From assembly GCF_000003815.2 (NCBI RefSeq), contig NC_049990.1, positions 18,543,248-18,605,247 on the forward strand: DNA of 62,000 nt. Reading direction: 5' to 3'. Within the stretch, counting starts at the first letter, position 1. Every line of letters starts with the position of its first letter. The translations under genes and the position numbers were made by a program. The stretch is from Branchiostoma floridae. Lineage: Eukaryota; Chordata; Leptocardii; Amphioxiformes; Branchiostomatidae. Under the pieces are notes generated by a model, which ran no database searches, was not told where the DNA came from, and worked only from the letters and a program-made list of their open reading frames with translations. Of the stretch, positions 50,101 to 59,100 are shown piece after piece.

Positions 50101-53100
50101 GCCTTTTATTAAAAATAAAATTATGATGATGGTCCTTCATGTCTTTTCAGGGTTGGGAGAACAGTGCTGCGAGTTTCCGCATCGGTCAAGGGAGGATGGA
50201 ATCAGAACGTGGAAGCACCATGAGCCAGTGTATAGCAAGCGAAACATTCTGTGACTCCGGGTATTCGACCTATTTCTGGTTCAACCCCGGGAAGACTTCT
50301 TCATTTTCAACCGTACCAGGCGACGGCATTGACCTCCTTGGTATCGGACTTGGTTAGTGTGATGTTGAACATTTCTTTAAGTTACCATGTTGTACGCGTA
50401 TTACAAAGAGAAAATTGCACCTTACAACATAGGTTTACTACAGTTTCGTATTCAATTGGTGAGCTAATGTTGTATCAAACAAAGCGGCCAATAGTGCGAT
50501 ATTTCCGTAAAAATCACAGAACCCAATGGTTCAATCATTGGTGGGGCATCTTCCTCTGCTTCCATATGCAGAAGTCAAACACAACTTGTCTAGAGATTTA
50601 GCCGTCACTAGTATATAATACGTGTTTAGTCTGTAAAATTTGCTACGATAATGTCAATCAATTGTCCATTGTCACACATAAGTTTTTACAATGTACTTCT
50701 ATATAGGCTAACGTCACATTTCCACAAAGGGGCCCGGCCAGGCAGCTTTGGGATACGAAAAGTACGAGATAAAAGACTACAAGAAGACAAAACGTACCAG
50801 AAATCTCAACAGCATGCCTTGTGCATACTCATTGGTATAAACTTTAATTTTTCGTTTCCGCAAAAAACCCGGCCGGGCCCCAGGTTGGAAATGTGACGTA
50901 GGCCTTACAGGTAGCCCTGGGCATAAAGTTGAAAATAAACTTTCTTATACATAGAGTCCATTCCAAGACACCATGCGGATGTTTGTTGCCATTGTTTAGA
51001 ATTGATTTTAAAGTTTTGTAATTATTTGATACTTCAGAAATACTTTTAACACTGTTTCAACTTTATAAATATTTCCCTGGTCCTGTAAAACTTTGGAAAT
51101 ATTCATGGTGTGGAATTGGATACTTCTAATGGTTTCTAAATAATGATAATAGCATTCTACCATTATTTACAATTTTCTACCATTTTCTACCATTTTTTGT
51201 AAATGGTTCGGTGGGCTGGGAAGATAGCAATTCACACATCCTTGCAAAGTATGGTTGGGTGCCATGCATCAATGGACCACAAAGGACCCACCAGTGCTCA
51301 GCAGTGAAATCTAAAAATATACAGATGCAACAATAGGGCTTACTTTTATGGGGGCAATAAACTAATTTTACCATTTGGCCAGGTTTACCATTTTTTATAA
51401 ATATTTGTAAATGTGAAATAATCACAGAGAGGTTTCACAATTATTCTAAATAAAGATATTTTTGTACAGTTACTTTCAAAATGTTTCTAAAATATTCAAA
51501 GAAATTCAAATAAATAAGTATTTTCTTAGTCAATTTTTTGAAAATGATTTAATCATTGTGGCTCAGATATTCTTTTATTCAAAATAATTCAGACTAATTA
51601 TAAATATCGCCTAAAAACCCTCATGGTGTCTTGGAATGGACTCTACATATAATGATTGGTAATTCTAACTGGAGAGATTGGTTTGATATGTTGGTATGAA
51701 GTTCAACTGCTTTACTTTGCCGAACAGCTACAGACAGACTAGTTATAATTGTTTATTGCATTAACACTTTTTTCTAAAAACCATTTCTTTGTTATTACAG
51801 ATAACAATGCGGCACATCCAGGATTTCTCTTCACTACCCCAAGTGCCAGCAGAAAAACTTTTCGACTTCAGATGACTGTTGACCATACAATGTATCAGGC
51901 ATTCGTAACCCTACCGGACGACTGGTGGTCTCACATTTCCTTTGGGCGTACAGGGAACGGAAAGGCAGTGATGTAAGTATAAAAAGTACAGTTTATCTTC
52001 GAATGAAGACTCATTTGTGTTGGTAGAATCCATAGTTGAATGTTGCTGAAGAGATTCATTAGTCACGTATGTTCACAGTTAATGGAATTGTCATCAATCA
52101 GTGACTGTTATTAAAGGTAAGCACACATACCTCCAAATTTTTGATGGCTATCAGTCCATCTTCATGACAGAGTGACCTTAGGCTAGTTCTCGCAAGACTT
52201 GGGATAACTAGGTCAAGAGTTGTGTGGATCTTCTGCCCCTCCTGCGGAGTAGGGGTAAGTAGGACCTAATGTGCAGCTCCCATATATAGTTGAACGGCTT
52301 TGAGCTTTGTTGCAACAAAAGGAAAGCACTCACTATGAATTTTCAATCGATCTCGTTGACCTTCATTAGAGGGCTGAATAACTGCACTGACGTTCTAGGA
52401 GTCGGAAGTGACGTCAAAAGCGAATCAAAAGTGGCGTGAAGACTGAATTTACCACCGTCATGGTTCAGTGAGGGTTGATGTGCTCTGACGTACATTCAGT
52501 TGCCTCCTTAACACCCCTCTTTATTAAACTAGTCCTGCTCGTGTCCAAAATCCGTACTTGATCCAGGGAAACTATGTCCAGGAGATTTTATATGACAACT
52601 ACATAGTAGTACCTTGTTACTTCCATGGACATTGGTTAGACATTGTGCAAGGTAGTGATATAAGTAGGACTTTGGACACCAGAAATACCTGCACAGCTCT
52701 AATTTTACCTGCATTAACCTGCATTCTTATGCAGATGGTATTTCGAGCCCAGATACAGCATACCAATATTTCAACACAATATTGTATAAAATTTAAAGAA
52801 CATTCATTGTATCAATGTGACCTTTTTCCATTTTTTTCTCCAGAGGTGTCAACGGGATCGAAGTGGCTGATGTCACCAGTACATCCGTAGGAGAGGTCAA
52901 CGTGGAAACGGATAGTTGGCTGTTCATTGGTCCAACTGGAGAACAACCCATCTCTAGTACAGTAGGATTCGACCAGATTATATTTTACGAGAGATGGATT
53001 CCTCCCGAACATCTACTTTGTAAGTTGATCTGAATGCTTATGTTCAACTGTGTATCAGATGAGAAACTTTTAGTTATATTATATGTAAATGCCCCCAATG

Positions 53101-56100
53101 AGGACGAAAGAAACAACCTTTTTGACACAATCAAGACAATCTTTCCAACTTTTCATCAGTTAGTAGACCTCAAAAAAACTATATTTCTGTTAAAATCACA
53201 GAACCCACTATTCATTAACTAAGGAAGTGGGACTTTTCATCAGCCACTGCCTCCAAAGAAGTCAAACCTCCCAGTAAAGAATGTAGAACCATGTACATAG
53301 ATAGCTGACGTGTTACTTGTTACTTTTTACTGTCTGTATCATTGCAATTAGCCTACGGGCATGGATTTGCAAATAAATAAATAAATATAAATATATGGTT
53401 ATAAACATATACATCAAGGTGCTTTCTTCGACAAGTGTTAAATACATGCTATGTTTAGCATGTTCTTAATCATTATACAATGTATATACAAACTACATGT
53501 ATATGATGCAACTGAGAATGAAAAATTTGATAATTAAGAGAGGTCATGTCCACGAAATCACTAGACTTCTAAATGTCTTCCAGGTTCATTTGTCTTTTGC
53601 TCATCCCTCTAAATCATGATCAATTTATTGCAACTCTAACCAACCGTACAGTGAGCTACTTTTATCCATTTACCAAGAAGCGAGAGGAAGTTGATATATA
53701 CAACTCTTAGAGTACCCAGACGGATATAGGTTCATATGCATGTACATCTAAATGTATATAATTGTTCCCATTGTTTCATGTATGTGGTTTCTACCATGTG
53801 ACTAGCCCATTGGGGCAAAAACATGCAATAAAGGCCTTCACTCATTCGTTCCGTCGTTCCTTCGTTCCTTCTTTCTTTCCTTCCTTCCTCCCTTCCTTCC
53901 TTCCTTCGTTCATTCATTCAATTCGTTCATTCATTGTTTCCCCAGCTGAAATAGAACACAAGTTACAGATAGAGAAGCCAAACGAATCTCACCAGAATGG
54001 TGATCTAACCTGTCGAGCGATTGGGAACGTCACAACAACTACAGCTGGTCAACATATGCTGGGGACTACAGGATATTTGAACTGTGGAAATAAGTAAGGA
54101 CAGATGGAAAATCGAAATAGCTATTTGATAGAGGGGGGAAATTGGGTAACACTTTTTTATTGACTAGAAGATTGAGAGCACAATAATTATGACAGATTTG
54201 TATCATATCTCTTATTTTCTTTGTTTTTCTTTTTCATATGATCATAATACATTTAATGTCGGATTCTACCTATAGAACTCTTAGGCTAATACTACATGTA
54301 GTTCTCTTTTATCTGCCAGTTATACGTTGTACATGTATTTATAAACAAGGTATTTAAAGACAGTAAGTTGACATAATTTGGTTTCAAATTGCAATAGTTT
54401 GAAATTATTGAAACCACCGTCCATCGACTTGTGTATGATACACAGATGTAATATGCTTCTGTGTTCCATGTAAATTGGATGCACAAATTATTTTATACAA
54501 CTGTTGGACATGACATTCAATAATGCATCAATTTTCAATAATGCTGATTTGTATTTCCTGGTTGTTTTGTTCTATAGGTATATGTCATGCGTCGGCAGCA
54601 CTGTTTACTGTGCCCGTGGATTCAGCCTTGCGTTCTGGCTCAAGGTACAATGTGATGGCGATGCCAGCAGTAGAACGATCATCAGTAATATGGGCCAGTG
54701 GTCCCCGGTAACCAGCAGGGGAGTCCGACTTGTGTACCAGCCTGGCAGGCAGGAGTTGGTCCTCACTATGGCGAGCAGGGAAGGAAACGTGTACGAGGCA
54801 AAGGCAAACATAACACTTGGAACATGGACTGAGATTCGGGTAATCAACATGTTCATTAGCTTTTGTACTTCAATCCTATCTCTGTGTGATAATTGTGATG
54901 ATACATGTATATACTGGATAAATCGGGGTAATGGATGTGTATGGCGATACATGGTGCTAGTATAAATTTCCTGTGTTTTTTGTGTAATGAGCCATCTATA
55001 CATTTTTGTCTTTAACTCCAGTTATTACTGCTATTACAAGATTATGTTCCGGGTATACTGGCACTACATGTAGTAATATTACTACTAGTAGATACTACTT
55101 AAGTCAGACAGGTACATCTGGAAATAGTTGCCTAACAGTAGCAATAAATCCTACATACGTCAGATAATTTTAGTCTCAAGCATCAAATGCCAAAAGCAAC
55201 TATTACCATTATCATGTAATTGCTATTGGTAGATCCCGCTTTTTGGGTAGTGTTGGACATGACTTTGCTTTTAGAGCATTCACAAGGGACATGACAAGCC
55301 CTACTACCCCGGTAGCATATCATGAGTAATCATAAAATGACGGTCGTCATGAAGACATTGCTCCCTGGTTTTTGTGTATGTTTGGCTAAAATAAGCATCA
55401 ATCCACTGCTGATGTCATGATGGTTTCATCATCAGAATATAAGATATATGAGAATTCTTTTTTACACAATCAGCAGTTACATTGCTTACGTTTCGATGTC
55501 TCTCAGACATTTTCGTCAGAGCATCTAACTGGAGATCTGCTTCTCACTGCTATAGATGTATGTAGCTGATGTAGGTGCATCAAGACATACATCGGCAACA
55601 TATAGCGGTGAGAAGCAGATCTCCAGTTAGAAGCTCTGACGAAGGTGTCAGAGCTTCTAACTGGAGAGACATCGACAACTTGCAAATAAACTTCTCATCA
55701 AAACGTAAGCAAATGTACTAAATAACTGCTGGTTGTGTAAAAAAGAATTCTCCTATATCGTTTTTTTGTGTGCACAGGTTGTTGGATCAGACGAAGGGGC
55801 GACACTCATAGTAGGAAGCATCGAGGCTGCTGGGGTGGAAATTGCGTCTTTTGGTCAACTGACTTATGACATGGAAACGACATTGATGATAGGAAGAGAT
55901 GAAAGAGGTTTGTTTATGGAACGCAAAATCCTTATCTTGTATTATGATTTTTGACGATTACACAGTAGAAGCCATTAATTGCACAGCCTATTTGCCTGAC
56001 GTGTGTTTCGTGCAATTATCCAACTGGTGCAATAATGAGAAGTTATGCAGAAGTGAGCGTTAATCCGTTATGCAATTATCTGACTTCTACTCTACCATAA

Positions 56101-59100
56101 TGAGACTGATGATACCCATTGGCAAGCTGAATGAGACATATCCTAACAGTTAGTTATTGTATATTGTAGTTTATGTAGTAATGACAGAATTATAATAATT
56201 TTTTATTGTATTGTAAGAAAGTTCTATATCTTCTATAACTAGTACTGAAAAATTCATTTGTCTTATGCGCATTGAACAGTCTATGTTAGTCAAATCCATC
56301 ACATCAAATATATTGTTATTAATTAGTAAGATATTTTACCAATTTTGCTTTTAGAATGTCCAGTATCAGACTACGTCAGTTTTAACGGAATTTGCTACAA
56401 GCACTTTGCTGAGGAGAAGACGTACGCCGAGGCTCGACAGACGTGCGCTTCAGACGGCGGGCTGTTGGCCATGCCAAAGGACAGTGCTACCAACGCGTTT
56501 ATCTTCGATCTCGGAGGTGAAAATCACTGGCTGGGATTAACTGACGTTGACAGCGAAGGCCAGTGGGTATTTGAGGACGGCCAAACCCTAGCGTCATCCG
56601 GCTATACCAACTGGAAAGTCAATCAGCCGAGTAATGATTTGGGGGCAGAGCACTGTGCTCAATTTATCCCACCTTCGGATGAGTGGAATGATGTACCATG
56701 CGATCGCACTTACGGATTTGTATGCCAGATCTCAGGTATGCATTAAAAGATACTTCATCTATATATATTATATCTTTTTGCAGCTATATAAATTATTTAT
56801 GTATGTTGCTGGATTGATATGAATTGTACATGCAGGATATGATTCTTAATGCTACTGTAATTCAGTGTCCCTGTCATCATATGGTTTAATATGACAAGGG
56901 TAATGAAGAAAAAAATCACTTACTAACCATGAAAAATTATCATTTCTTTTTGACCGCAGGATGTCAGAATGATTACTCATACCTTTCGCATACTGGCCGG
57001 TGTTACCGTGCCTACGACACAGAGAAGACCTTCGATGAGGCTTTGGCGACCTGTGAAGCAGAAGCAGGCACTCTTGCCTTACCTCGGGACGACATCACCA
57101 ATGACTTCCTCGTCGCTTTGAAAAATGCAGTGAACGTGGATATGGGGTTCTATTTTGGACTGGACCGTAGGGGTGGAGCGTGGACTTACGTAGATGGAGG
57201 AGCGCTGGGTTACACCAACTGGGGCGCCGGAGAACCTAACGTTGGAAGCGAGGAATGTGGGGGTTTCTTTCCGGCAACATTCAGTACAACCCATCTTAGG
57301 GATAAGTGGAACGACGCGCCCTGTTCGGATAAACATGGTTTCATCTGTGAATCAGTGAAGGGTAAGTAGTGTATTCTTACGTGATTATTGTTAAATATCA
57401 ATGTTATCATTAGTTTGTATACAAACTAGGGCAGAAAATGGGGGACTCATCCAGAATTTAAAGGAAGGCTACCCCTTGGGGGGCAGCACAGGTATATGAA
57501 TTATGTATGGGCAACATACTGTAACTTTTAATGAGAGAATTCGAAGCGGCAAGACGTATGAAGTGGCAAAGGGAAAGTTATTCATTCATGCTTGTAAAGC
57601 TTAGGTCTCCTTTATCCACAGGATAACCAAAGTCTGTTGTTTTAAAAACGGTATATGTATCTTGTGATATCATGTTGATAGACGGTGGTTTGAAATTGTT
57701 GTCAAAATATTTCAGTTTGAAACCAACATCCATCATCGACTTGGTATTCCGTAAACGCCTTGTAAAGCCAATTGATATACATGTAGGTTACCCCCAGCGT
57801 TAGTTAACATGAGTCCAACACTCCTATGTCCACAGGAGCTGAACTAGTAGGCTTGTGGCCATTAAACGTGGAGTCTGGCGCATCAGACGTAACAGGAAAT
57901 GGAAATGACGCCGTAGCAAGAGGAACCCTGTTAGCACCAGGCCCGTTTGGAGACACCGATGGAGCGTTCCTGTTTTCAGGGACTGTGGGTTCCTACCTCG
58001 ACATTCCCAACAATGGCAGGCTGGATGTGCGCTACTCCCACACCGTACTGGCGCACATATATCCTACTGGTGCGGCCGGGCCGATCTTCTCCTATATCAC
58101 AAACGGCAATGATTGGGGAGTCCATTTTTTTCAGACAGGACCACAGGAACTGACCCATCGGTACGTTTACAGTGTTTTACATCTTTATAGTAAATCTTTT
58201 CTCGGACGGCATTGGCATTGTGGTAAACGACTGCAGGAGTAGAAAAAGGTGGGACCGCGTGGCACGATCGGGAGCGCGTTGGTCTCAGGCCCGAGAGGTC
58301 CCGGGTTCAAATCCGCTTGCCGTGTCACCGATCTTGTGCCCTTGGGAAAGGCACTTTACACGACTTTCCTCACCTAACTCAGGTGTAAATGAGTACATAG
58401 CTGCAGCTAGTGGCAGTGACAGGCCTTTGTGGTGGTGAAAGGCCATAGGGGCATGTTCGGGCATGACGCACCCGCCATGACACATGAGTCAGGGGTAGGA
58501 GGAACCCCTTGCATCCTTGGTCGGAAGTCCTCCTAGGAGACGGAAACTCCAAATAACAAACCTCTGTGGATCTGCCGCTACCAGCCCAAAGCTGCCTTGG
58601 CAGATCCGTGTAATGAGTTGTATCATTGGCAAATAAATAAATAAATAAAATAAATAGCATATATGCATACCATATTTTTTTCCAATTAAGTATGCACCCC
58701 TGATTTGGGGCAAGTCTCAGACAAATTGATAACATACCCCAACTCCACCAATTTTTAACAGACCTTGAACTGGATAAATTAAGAAAAATTATATATGATG
58801 TTTTCCCCATGTTATTTTGCATGAATCTCCAATTATGTCATTGTCTCTACACACTTGTGACTTGCCTGCTGTAACTTATAAATCACTGAGAATGAACTGG
58901 TAGAACAAATCAGCAAGTACATCTCACTGAAAAAACAGTTATAATAAACATTATATCAAAATTAAAGTCACTATACTTATAAGAATTGTATGCAAATGTC
59001 ACTCTTATGTAAACCATGTTTAAATTATAAGTTCCTTCAATGGTAAGACAACTGTGTATGTTTAGGCTCTGTTACCATTTGTCTGTACAATAACTTCAAA

